Source of the DNA: Canibacter zhoujuaniae
Lineage (GTDB): Bacteria > Actinomycetota > Actinomycetes > Actinomycetales > Microbacteriaceae
Direction: 5' to 3'
NCBI RefSeq assembly: GCF_011752005.1
Contig: NZ_JAAIJZ010000002.1
Span: forward strand, 186,001-250,000
DNA length: 64,000 bases
The notes beneath the pieces were generated by a model. It was not told where the DNA came from. It searched no databases and was given only the letters and a program-made list of their open reading frames with translations. Numbering within the stretch: the first letter of the stretch is position 1; every line of letters begins with the position of its first letter. Both the position numbers and the translations under genes were made by a program. This document shows positions 36,296 to 43,141 of this stretch, in pieces.

Positions 36296-36978
36296 ATGAA
36301 TTAGAGCCGGTGATCGCCGGGTTGCAGGGCAAGCTAATCGTATCTGTGCAGGCTTATCCGGGCGAACCGCTGCGGGATCCTGCAACGATCGCACGCATGG
36401 CTGCCGCCTGCGAACAGGGCGGTGCTGCAGCGATCCGCTGTCAGGGTTTGGCTGATATTGCTGCCGTCAAAGGGCAGGTTAGTGTGCCCGTTATTGGGCT
36501 GTGGAAAGAGGGGGATGCAGGAGTTTACATCACCCCGACTCTTAGGCATGCGCGCGCTTGCTCACTGGCTGGGGCTGATATTGTCGCGGTTGATGCGACC
36601 CGTCGTGCGCGCCCAGACGGGTTGAGCTATGCAGAGGTCGTTGCGGCACTGCACGCCGAAAAAATTCTTGTGATGGCAGACTGTGGCTCGCTCGAAGATG
36701 CGCGGATGGCTGCTGCGGCGGGCAGCGATATTATTTCAACAACACTTGCCGGTTACACCGGTGAGCGTGAAAAGACTGCCGGCCCCGATTTTGAGCTGCT
36801 CGAGCAGTGCGTCGCGGAGTTCGATATTCCGGTTATTGCTGAGGGGCGATTCTATTCGCCAGAAGAAGCGGCAAAGGCGATTGATTTGGGTGCCTGGGCG
36901 GTTGTTGTTGGGACAGCTATTACGCATCCAACCACGATTACTAGCTGGTTTGCTGATGCGGTTGCTAGCCGGGCTTAA
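36292..36978 (+). CDS. nanE: N-acetylmannosamine-6-phosphate 2-epimerase
   Basis: A 228-residue TIM-barrel enzyme that converts ManNAc-6-P to GlcNAc-6-P. Typical NanE motifs are LIVSVQAYPGEPL near the N-terminus, AIRCQG, VIGLWKE, ADIVAVDATRRARPDG and VMADCGSLEDA, followed by DIISTTLAGYT. ATG 36292 overlaps the nanK stop (ATGA); the frame is open further upstream but inside nanK. GlcNAc-6-P would next need NagA and NagB, which are not in this window. Confidence 0.95.
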   Translation: MNELEPVIAGLQGKLIVSVQAYPGEPLRDPATIARMAAACEQGGAAAIRCQGLADIAAVKGQVSVPVIGLWKEGDAGVYITPTLRHARACSLAGADIVAVDATRRARPDGLSYAEVVAALHAEKILVMADCGSLEDARMAAAAGSDIISTTLAGYTGEREKTAGPDFELLEQCVAEFDIPVIAEGRFYSPEEAAKAIDLGAWAVVVGTAITHPTTITSWFADAVASRA

Positions 36979-36996
36979 GCCGGCAAGATTATTTTC

Positions 36997-37017
36997 TGTC
37001 TGAGCGCGAAACAGACA
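36997..37017 (+). terminator. Weak hairpin after nanE
   Basis: TGTCTG (36997-37002) pairs with CAGACA (37012-37017) over a 9-nt loop, shortly after the nanE stop. The following sequence has only a short TTTT. A possible weak terminator for the sialic-acid operon. Confidence 0.35.
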
Positions 37018-37141
37018 ATCTGAACTTTTGTCGCGCTACTTAAAGCTGAGTGTGCAAGGATGGAAGAGAACTGATCGCGCATTTTCTGGCGCTAGCGCAC
37101 TCGCAATCTCCTGCGGGGCTCACAATCTAACAGAGGACACC

Positions 37142-38572
37142 ATGACTGAGAAGAATTTTGACGCGCCGCAAAATCGCGGGAAGCGTCGCGGGCCGAATGA
37201 TCGTAGCCGAGACAGTCGTGGATCCTCGCGGGCGGGTGGTTCCCGCGGGTTCGAGCGTGACAGGCCAGGCAAGGATGATCGTCCCCGTCGAGATGATCGT
37301 CCCCGTCGAGATGACCGGCCACGACGCGAGGAGCGCTCGTCTCGCGCTGGTGGGCAGCGCCGTGACGGTGATTTCCGCGGCGGCGGGAGGGGAGAATTCC
37401 GCTCTTATCGTGACCGCAATAGTGGTGAGCATCGCGGCGGTAAAAAAACTGAGCATGACAGTCGCGCACCCCGGGGCTCGCACGGCAGCAATAGACAGGA
37501 TGATCGCGGTGACCGTCGTTCCGGTGAGCGTCGTTTTAGTGACCGTGGTGAACGTCGTTTCAGTGACCGCGGTGAACGCCGCTTTAATGATGGTGGCAAG
37601 CGCGGATCCGCAAGCAAACTTGGCCGTGGCGGCACACGCGGCAACAACCGCAGTGACCGCGGCGGCATTAAGCGTGAGTTTACCGAAGCCGAGCGCCTGC
37701 AGCATGAGCTACGCCCGGTGCGTGGTGAGCACCGCGACCCGGAGATTCCACAGGAAGTAACGGCGAAAGACCTTAATCCCGGTGCCCGCAACGAATTGAA
37801 AACACTTGAGAAAGAAAACGCTGAGCGGGTTGCGCGGCACCTTGCGATGGTGAGCTTAGTCATCAACATCGATCCTGAACTTGCGCATCAGCACGCAATT
37901 AGCGCAGCACGCAAAGCCGGTCGTATTCCAGTGGTGCGCGAAACCTTGGCGATGACAGCCTACGCCCTCGAAGATTTTGCGATGGCGCTACGCGAATTGC
38001 GCACCTATCGCAGGATCAGCGGAAAAGATATGCACATTGCGCTTGAGGTTGACTGTGAGCGTGGTTTGGGGCGCCCGGAGAAGGCGCTTGAGGTTGCCCG
38101 TCAGGTTGATCCGAAAAAACTTTCGGATCAAGAGCGCGTTTATCTAGCTATCGCTGTTTCTGGCGCGCGACTCGACCTTGGCCAGCTGGATGCTGCTTTG
38201 GCAGAGCTCGAGATTCCACAGTTAAACCCGAAAAAGGTGTTTCCGTGGAGCCCCGAACTCTTTAGCGCCTACGCTGCTGTGCTCGAAGATCTTGGGCGGG
38301 CCGGTGAAGCTGCTAAGTGGGAACAGCTGGCTAGCCGAGCTAGTGAGGCCCTACTAGAGCACGCAGGAGGTGACCGTCTGGAAGTTACTGACGCTGCCGC
38401 ATACGGGCGCGAACTGGCAGAAATTGAGGCCGAGATTGCCGCTGCAGAAACTGTTGCAGCAGAGGATGTCGCAGAAGATACTGCAGAAACTGCTGCGCTA
38501 ACACAAGAGGATCCCGGGGAAGCCGAGGCCGAAACCGAAGCCGGAGAAGAAGCCGAAGCGGAAGAGGTGTAG
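37142..38572 (+). CDS. TPR-like protein with disordered Arg/Asp-rich N-terminus
   Basis: A 476-residue protein in three parts. Residues 1 to about 180 are low-complexity and very basic/acidic, with repeats of RRDDRP and GERRFSDR plus RGG-like motifs, likely disordered and RNA-binding. Residues about 210-410 are helical and TPR-like (for example ALRELRTYRRISGKDMHIAL and QLDAALAELEIPQLN). The C-terminus is an acidic tail rich in Glu/Ala. ATG 37142 is chosen because AGAGGA lies 5-10 nt upstream; an open frame to 37028 has no site. It is followed after 1 bp by the HAD phosphatase gene. The function is unknown. Confidence 0.85.
   Translation: MTEKNFDAPQNRGKRRGPNDRSRDSRGSSRAGGSRGFERDRPGKDDRPRRDDRPRRDDRPRREERSSRAGGQRRDGDFRGGGRGEFRSYRDRNSGEHRGGKKTEHDSRAPRGSHGSNRQDDRGDRRSGERRFSDRGERRFSDRGERRFNDGGKRGSASKLGRGGTRGNNRSDRGGIKREFTEAERLQHELRPVRGEHRDPEIPQEVTAKDLNPGARNELKTLEKENAERVARHLAMVSLVINIDPELAHQHAISAARKAGRIPVVRETLAMTAYALEDFAMALRELRTYRRISGKDMHIALEVDCERGLGRPEKALEVARQVDPKKLSDQERVYLAIAVSGARLDLGQLDAALAELEIPQLNPKKVFPWSPELFSAYAAVLEDLGRAGEAAKWEQLASRASEALLEHAGGDRLEVTDAAAYGRELAEIEAEIAAAETVAAEDVAEDTAETAALTQEDPGEAEAETEAGEEAEAEEV
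37274..37309 (+). repeat. Tandem 18-bp repeat coding for Asp/Arg/Pro motif
   Basis: Two exact copies of GATGATCGTCCCCGTCGA (37274-37291 and 37292-37309), followed by a diverged third. They encode repeated DDRPRR. The near-identity at DNA level suggests recent duplication by slippage. Confidence 0.8.
37523..37594 (+). repeat. Three 24-bp tandem repeats coding for GERRFSDR
   Basis: Three consecutive 24-bp units (starts 37523, 37547, 37571) encode GERRFSDR, GERRFSDR and GERRFNDG. The units differ by a few mostly silent changes. Copy number is a likely site of strain variation. Confidence 0.85.
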
Positions 38573-38573
38573 C

Positions 38574-39602
38574 GTGGCGTTGTTTCGGAAAGATGGTGCG
38601 ACTCCGCTTGCAGGCGTAGAACTGCTGTTGGCAGACCTCGACGGTGTTGTCTATCGTGGACCGGACGCCATCCCCGGTGCTGTCGAGTGCTTAAACAGGG
38701 CGGCAAACGAGACGAGATTAGCGTATCTCACAAATAATGCTTCACGCACCGATGAACAGGTGGCAGAGCATTTGCGTGAACTTGGCTTACGTGTTGCAGC
38801 GCAAGATATTGTTACAAGCCCGCAAGCGGCGGTGACTGTGCTTGCAAAACATGTGCAGCCGGGCGCGAAAGTTTTGGTTGTTGGTGGTGAGGGGATCACC
38901 GTTGAGCTTGAAAAAGCGGGTTATGTGGTGACCCGCAGTGCTGATGATGAGCCTGACGCGGTGATGCAGGGCTTTGCGCCGCATGTTGGGTGGGAACATC
39001 TAGCAGAGGCTGCTTTTGCGCTCGCAGAAGTAGAGGGAAGGCCGCTGATTCCGTGGGTTGCGACAAATACTGACTGGACGATTCCGGTCGCCCGCGGCCT
39101 CGCTCCCGGTAACGGCACACTGGTTTCTGCCGTGCACACAGCGGTGGCGCGACTGCCGGAGTTCGCCGGTAAGCCAGAAAAGCCGATGTATGAGACGGCG
39201 TTCGCCCGGTTTGGAACACAAAACGCGCTGATGATTGGTGACCGTCTCGACACCGACACTAAAGGTGGCCGTGCCGCCGGCATTAAAACCCTGCATGTGC
39301 TCACCGGTGTCGACAGGCCGAAACAGCTGCTGGCTGCCTCAAAGGATATGCAGCCAGACTATATAGTTGGATCGCTCGCAGAACTGTTTGAGCCATACCC
39401 GGAAACTCGGGTAACGCGCGATGGCGTGCACAGAGTTGGTGGCGCAAAAGTGCGAATGCAGGGTCACATCGTGAAAATTGTTGCTGAGGGAGACAGCCCG
39501 CTGAATCTGTTGCGCGCTGCCTGCTCAGCGATCTACGCTTCAGGGCTGGCAATTTATGGTCTTAAAGTGCCGGAAATTTTGGTCAAAGACCATTGGAAGT
39601 AG
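38574..39602 (+). CDS. HAD-IIA family sugar-phosphate phosphatase (NagD-like)
   Basis: A 342-residue HAD-superfamily hydrolase. The nucleophile motif is LLADLDGVVYRG (about residues 18-29), motif II is LTNNASRT, and the C-terminal motif is ALMIGDRLDTDTKGG with the metal aspartates. This is the NagD/4-nitrophenylphosphatase (HAD-IIA) layout, and about 60 extra residues follow the core. A member of this family sits at the same place, between a TPR-like gene and tlyA, in related Actinobacteria (recalled). The substrate is unknown. GTG follows the previous stop by 1 bp. Confidence 0.88.
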   Translation: MALFRKDGATPLAGVELLLADLDGVVYRGPDAIPGAVECLNRAANETRLAYLTNNASRTDEQVAEHLRELGLRVAAQDIVTSPQAAVTVLAKHVQPGAKVLVVGGEGITVELEKAGYVVTRSADDEPDAVMQGFAPHVGWEHLAEAAFALAEVEGRPLIPWVATNTDWTIPVARGLAPGNGTLVSAVHTAVARLPEFAGKPEKPMYETAFARFGTQNALMIGDRLDTDTKGGRAAGIKTLHVLTGVDRPKQLLAASKDMQPDYIVGSLAELFEPYPETRVTRDGVHRVGGAKVRMQGHIVKIVAEGDSPLNLLRAACSAIYASGLAIYGLKVPEILVKDHWK

Positions 39603-39805
39603 TGGCGCGCTGTAACTCTTCGCAAAATTTTTTATAAAAAGTTTTCCTTATATATACGGGCCTGAAGCGGGGAAACTTTAGAAAAATAACGAATTTATTT
39701 ATCTGAGTGTGACATTTCCGTTATTTTCCACTATTGTTATTCAAGTGCGGTTATAAGACCGTAATAAAACTTTTGTAATTTAGGCAGAGTAGGGAAGCTA
39801 AAGGT
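39603..39805 (+). promoter_or_regulatory. A/T-rich leader before the secreted NlpC/P60-like gene
   Basis: A 203-bp noncoding region, markedly richer in A/T than its surroundings, upstream of a secreted cell-wall protein gene. It has T-runs near 39630 and the TATATATA tract near 39650. It should carry the promoter and a long 5' leader. A c-di-AMP riboswitch was considered but its conserved blocks were not found. AAAGG lies just before the start. Confidence 0.5.
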
Positions 39806-40531
39806 ATGAACTTCACCCCAAGCACCGAGGTTGATCTAGTATCAAAATCCGCCCCAGCACCACGCCGTCGTGGTGTGCGTTCACTAGCTGCAGCCGTGCT
39901 CTCACTTGGCCTTGCAACAACCTTCGCAGTTCCTGCCTACGCAAACTCAGGTGAGGACGGCCAGGATCCGGTCGCCTTCGCGGTGCGCACTGGCGGCCTG
40001 ACACAGAACTTCGTTGCTGCTGAAGCAGACGTTGCTCTGCCAAACGTTGCTCTCGAGCTCGCTGAGATTGAAGCTCCGGAGCCACTCGAAGAGACCACCC
40101 CTGCTAACGAGCGTGATGCACAGGCGGCTGCTGGCAATGGCGGCGAGGTGGCTGCTGCTAAGTCTAAGGCTCCTGCGGTAGCTGCGGGTAGCGGCAGTGG
40201 CGCTGCTTTGCTCGCTGCTGCATACGCGCAGATCGGTATTAACCAGGACTGTACTGACATGGTTCAGAACGCCCTGGCAGCACTCGGTTACACCACTCGA
40301 CGCGATCAGGGTGGCTACGACCACGGTGTGCAGGACTTCGCAAGATACGGCACTCCAGTAGCGCTTTCTGACGCACAGCCTGGTGACATCATGATTTCAG
40401 GTGGTCACGTATCAATTTACGCAGGTAACGGCACAGCTGTTCACGGTGGCTGGAACGGCTTCCAGACAGCTGAGTTCACCGGTGGCCCATCAATGCCATC
40501 TTTCTACCACACCATCGTGCGTCTGCCATAA
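39806..40531 (+). CDS. Secreted NlpC/P60-like (C40) cysteine peptidase-fold protein
   Basis: A 241-residue exported protein. Basic RRRGVRSLAAAVLSLGLATT then FAVPAYANS gives a signal peptide with likely cleavage after AYA (about residue 46). A variable Ala/Glu linker follows, and then a C-terminal NlpC/P60-like domain from about residue 130. The putative catalytic Cys is in NQDCTDMVQNAL and the His in GGHVSIYAGNG, with a downstream VHGG. These fit the C40 peptidoglycan endopeptidase family, but DCTDMV departs from the usual DCSGLV. A CHAP-type relation cannot be excluded. It is monocistronic, with its own leader and terminator. Confidence 0.8.
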   Translation: MNFTPSTEVDLVSKSAPAPRRRGVRSLAAAVLSLGLATTFAVPAYANSGEDGQDPVAFAVRTGGLTQNFVAAEADVALPNVALELAEIEAPEPLEETTPANERDAQAAAGNGGEVAAAKSKAPAVAAGSGSGAALLAAAYAQIGINQDCTDMVQNALAALGYTTRRDQGGYDHGVQDFARYGTPVALSDAQPGDIMISGGHVSIYAGNGTAVHGGWNGFQTAEFTGGPSMPSFYHTIVRLP

Positions 40532-40558
40532 GTTTTATCCGGCAGTAATCAAACTTTT

Positions 40559-40597
40559 AATACCCGCTACTTCTTTTTGATGTAGCGGGTATTTTGC
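40559..40597 (+). terminator. Intrinsic terminator after the NlpC/P60-like gene
   Basis: AATACCCGCTAC (40559-40570) pairs with GTAGCGGGTATT (40582-40593) around an 11-nt loop, followed by TT. A 12-bp perfect stem close to the stop codon. Confidence 0.85.
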
Positions 40598-40858
40598 TGC
40601 GCGCTGTGAATTGCACTGAGAGAGTGCTCTGTGCTGGCAGAGTGTGCTGTATGGAAAGTCTCGGTGCTACACGGAAGCTCTGTGCTGTATGGGGAAACTG
40701 TGCGCAGCGCAGAGGTGCTACACAAGCTGCTGTAGTGTCGCGTAAGGGCGTAAGGGTGTAAAGGCGCGTAAGGCGCAGGGGTGCAAGAGCGCAGGGCCGT
40801 CAGAGTGCCAAGGGTGTCAGGGTGCGGAGCTCAGGAGGGGCATTATTAGGGATAATAA
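40598..40858. repeat. Repeat-rich, apparently noncoding stretch
   Basis: About 260 bp between two terminators, strongly G/T-rich on the + strand and lacking any convincing gene. Two related units contain TGTGCTGTATGG (40643-40654, 40681-40692) and GGTGCTACAC (40663-40672, 40714-40723). A run of short GTAAGGG-type repeats follows at 40740-40775, and then further GCAGGG/GTCAGGG pieces. The composition is unlike the neighbouring coding DNA. It may be a decayed gene, a small repeat family, or a noncoding RNA. No regular spacer pattern is seen, so it is not a CRISPR array. Confidence 0.6.
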
Positions 40859-40896
40859 AAAACGTCCCCGATACTGCTTAGCATCGGGGACGTTTT
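40859..40896. terminator. Bidirectional intrinsic terminator
   Basis: AAAACGTCCCCGAT (40859-40872) pairs with ATCGGGGACGTTTT (40883-40896) over a 10-nt loop. On the reverse strand a T-run follows directly, so it ends the small membrane protein gene. Confidence 0.88.
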
Positions 40897-40909
40897 AAAA
40901 GCTAGTAGA

Positions 40910-41203
40910 TTACTGATCCAGCGCCATCTTTTCACGCCCTGGAATGAAGCTGAAAGCGAGCCAGAACCCGATAGCATCGCAGAGCAAGCCTGCTGCGAAG
41001 ACGGTGAATGCATTCCAGCCGCCGGGCTCAATTGTGTTGTTTTCAGATACTGAAGCAATATCGAAAGCGTGACCGAACAGTGCGAAGCCGCCGAACACAA
41101 GTGCCGCTGCGACGATGAAGAGTAAAATTGTGCTAAATGAGGCGCGTGGGCGGGTGCCCTGCGCAAACAGGTTTTCGTTTTCAGTGCGCTTTGCAGCGGT
41201 CAC
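40910..41203 (-). CDS. Small two-helix membrane protein, unknown
   Basis: A protein of about 97 residues with two hydrophobic helices (FSTILLFIVAAALVFGGFAL and AFTVFAAGLLCDAIGFWLAF). A polar loop lies between them and a short charged C-terminus follows. GTG at 41203 is chosen because GGAGG lies 5 nt upstream on this strand (41209-41213). A TTG at 41248 would extend the N-terminus by 15 residues but has no ribosome site. It is monocistronic with its own terminator. No family was recognised. Confidence 0.7.
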   Translation of the reverse strand: MTAAKRTENENLFAQGTRPRASFSTILLFIVAAALVFGGFALFGHAFDIASVSENNTIEPGGWNAFTVFAAGLLCDAIGFWLAFSFIPGREKMALDQ

Positions 41204-41348
41204 AGTGACCTCCGTGTGTGAATTAATTCGTGTTTTAGCGTTAGCCAATGGTCATAATTATATCATTTACAGCAAATTCTAAGCTCAGATGTGGTCTCTG
41301 GCTGGGCAACTGTGATCAGTGTGAGCGTGCACAATCTAAGGTAGATGT

Positions 41349-42233
41349 ATGAGTGTTGCAGCGATCTTGAGTCAACAGGAAGCTCGTTTTGTTGCCCACT
41401 CTGCAGAAACTGTGTGGAGAGGGCCGCAAACGCGCTTAGATCGTGCTTTGGTCGCGACGGGCATGGTTGACACCCGCAATCGAGCACAGGCGGTTATCGC
41501 TGCTGGGCTGGTGCTTGTCGCTAACAGAGTGCAGCGCAAACCCAGCTACAGCGTAACCGAAGGGCAGCTGCTGACGCTGCAGGGAGCGCACCGCTATGTC
41601 AGCAGAGCCGCACAAAAACTGGAAAGCGCGCTAACAAAATTTCAGATAGACCCTGAAGATCTCTCAACCCTCGATCTGGGCGCTTCAACGGGTGGGTTTA
41701 CGCAGGTGCTCGCAGAAAGAGGAGCGGCACATATTCTGGCCGTTGATGTTGGTCACGGGCAGATGCACCCGAGTGTTGCAAGCCTTGCAAACGTCACAAA
41801 TATTGAGGGTGAAAACGCCAGAGACTTAACGCGCCGCCGCTGGCAGCAGCTCACAGCGGCACCCTTGCCACAGCTCATAGTCGGTGATCTGTCGTTTATT
41901 TCACTGCAGCTCATCTTTCCCGTAGTGACAGAACTATTGGGGAAAAACCCGAGCGCGAGCGCAGTGCTGCTGATCAAACCACAGTTTGAAGCGGGTAAAC
42001 AGCGTGTGAAAGACGGGGTGCTCCGCGATCCGCAAGCCAGATTTGAGGCGGTGTGGGAGGTAGTGCAGGCTGCCGCCGCTAACGGCCTGCAGCTAACAGC
42101 TTTTGCACGGTCACCGATCGCGGGCAACCAGGGCAACATAGAGTTTTTGGCGCAGTGGGTACCAAGCAGTGCCCCAAACACGGAAGAATGGAAGACAGAA
42201 GTTGCGTCCGTTTGTTTGCGAGAGGAGTCATAG
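41349..42233 (+). CDS. tlyA: TlyA family rRNA (cytidine-2'-O)-methyltransferase
   Basis: A 294-residue protein with an N-terminal S4 RNA-binding domain (TRLDRALVATGMVDTRNRA) and a C-terminal FtsJ-like methyltransferase. The methyltransferase has SAM motif LDLGASTGGFTQVL and the following VDVGHGQM. TlyA methylates 16S and 23S rRNA and determines capreomycin sensitivity in mycobacteria; it was earlier called hemolysin A. The N-terminus is about 25 residues longer than usual before the S4 domain. It starts the conserved tlyA-nadK-recN group, with nadK 2 bp downstream. Confidence 0.93.
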   Translation: MSVAAILSQQEARFVAHSAETVWRGPQTRLDRALVATGMVDTRNRAQAVIAAGLVLVANRVQRKPSYSVTEGQLLTLQGAHRYVSRAAQKLESALTKFQIDPEDLSTLDLGASTGGFTQVLAERGAAHILAVDVGHGQMHPSVASLANVTNIEGENARDLTRRRWQQLTAAPLPQLIVGDLSFISLQLIFPVVTELLGKNPSASAVLLIKPQFEAGKQRVKDGVLRDPQARFEAVWEVVQAAAANGLQLTAFARSPIAGNQGNIEFLAQWVPSSAPNTEEWKTEVASVCLREES

Positions 42234-42235
42234 CT

Positions 42236-43141
42236 GTGTCGCCCGATAACAATCGCAAAATGCTTGTAACCTCCCACACTGCCCGCCCGGAGGCCATCAG
42301 CGCAACCAGAGAAACTCTGGCGCAGCTGCACGCACACGGTGTTGTGCCGGTGATGCTTGCATCAGATATTGCTGATTTTGCAAACCATGTGGAAACAACG
42401 CAAATTCGGAAACTGCACACCGAGGTAGAGTTAGCCGATATTGAAGCGGCTATTGTGCTCGGCGGTGACGGAACTATTTTGCGAGCGGCAGAAACTGTGC
42501 GCGGATCGCAAGTGCCGATTGTTGGTGTGAATCTTGGCCATGTCGGATTTCTGGCAGAGATGGAACACCACAATCTTGCTGAAACCGTGCGCCGTGTGCT
42601 CGCCCGTGAATACACGGTTGAAGAGCGCGCAACCCTGGACGTGGCAGTGCACGATGGTGACGACACTGTGCATAAAACATTTGCGGTAAACGAAGCAACG
42701 GTTGAAAAAACCTCGCGCATGATAGAGGTTGCCGTCGGAGTTGACTCCCGCCCGCTCACCGCATTTGGGTGTGATGGTGTTGTGGTTGCTACAGCAACCG
42801 GGTCTACCGCCTACGGCTTCTCGGCAGGTGGGCCGGTGATGTGGCCTGAGGTTGATGCGATGCTGGTTGTGCCGCTCGCTGCGCACGCGCTCTTTAATCG
42901 CCCACTGGTGCTGGGCCCAAATCAGGTAGTGGAGATTCGTTATCAGCGACGCAACAAAGACAGTGCTGCGCTGTGGTGTGATGGCCGGCGCCGCATTGCG
43001 CTTGCGCCCGGGCAGCGGGCGGTAATTAAACGCAGCAGCGAACCGTTAAGACTTGCACGGCTGGACACGGGCGTCTTTACTGATCGCCTGGTCAATAAAT
43101 TTAAACTCCCGGTCGAAGGGTGGCGAGGTACGGCAGCATGA
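42236..43141 (+). CDS. nadK: NAD kinase
   Basis: NadK phosphorylates NAD to NADP. The 301-residue protein shows LGGDGTILRAAE (GGDG motif, about residues 76-87), the following GVNLGHVGFLAE, the NEATVEK element, and the glycine-rich ATATGSTAYGFSAGGP. GTG 42236 is chosen with AGAGGAG 8 nt upstream; the frame is open further upstream inside tlyA. The stop overlaps the recN start (ATGA). Order tlyA-nadK-recN is typical of Actinobacteria. Confidence 0.95.
   Translation: MSPDNNRKMLVTSHTARPEAISATRETLAQLHAHGVVPVMLASDIADFANHVETTQIRKLHTEVELADIEAAIVLGGDGTILRAAETVRGSQVPIVGVNLGHVGFLAEMEHHNLAETVRRVLAREYTVEERATLDVAVHDGDDTVHKTFAVNEATVEKTSRMIEVAVGVDSRPLTAFGCDGVVVATATGSTAYGFSAGGPVMWPEVDAMLVVPLAAHALFNRPLVLGPNQVVEIRYQRRNKDSAALWCDGRRRIALAPGQRAVIKRSSEPLRLARLDTGVFTDRLVNKFKLPVEGWRGTAA

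Noticed and set aside
37523..37594. CRISPR-like or regulatory tandem repeat
   Set aside because: The 24-bp units are in frame within a gene and encode a repeated peptide.
39603..39805. c-di-AMP (ydaO-type) riboswitch before the NlpC/P60-like gene
   Set aside because: Such riboswitches often precede wall-hydrolase genes in Actinobacteria, but I could not find the conserved G-rich and A-rich blocks in the right order. A covariance-model search would settle it.
40598..40858. CRISPR array
   Set aside because: The repeats are few, uneven in length and spacing, and no cas genes are near.
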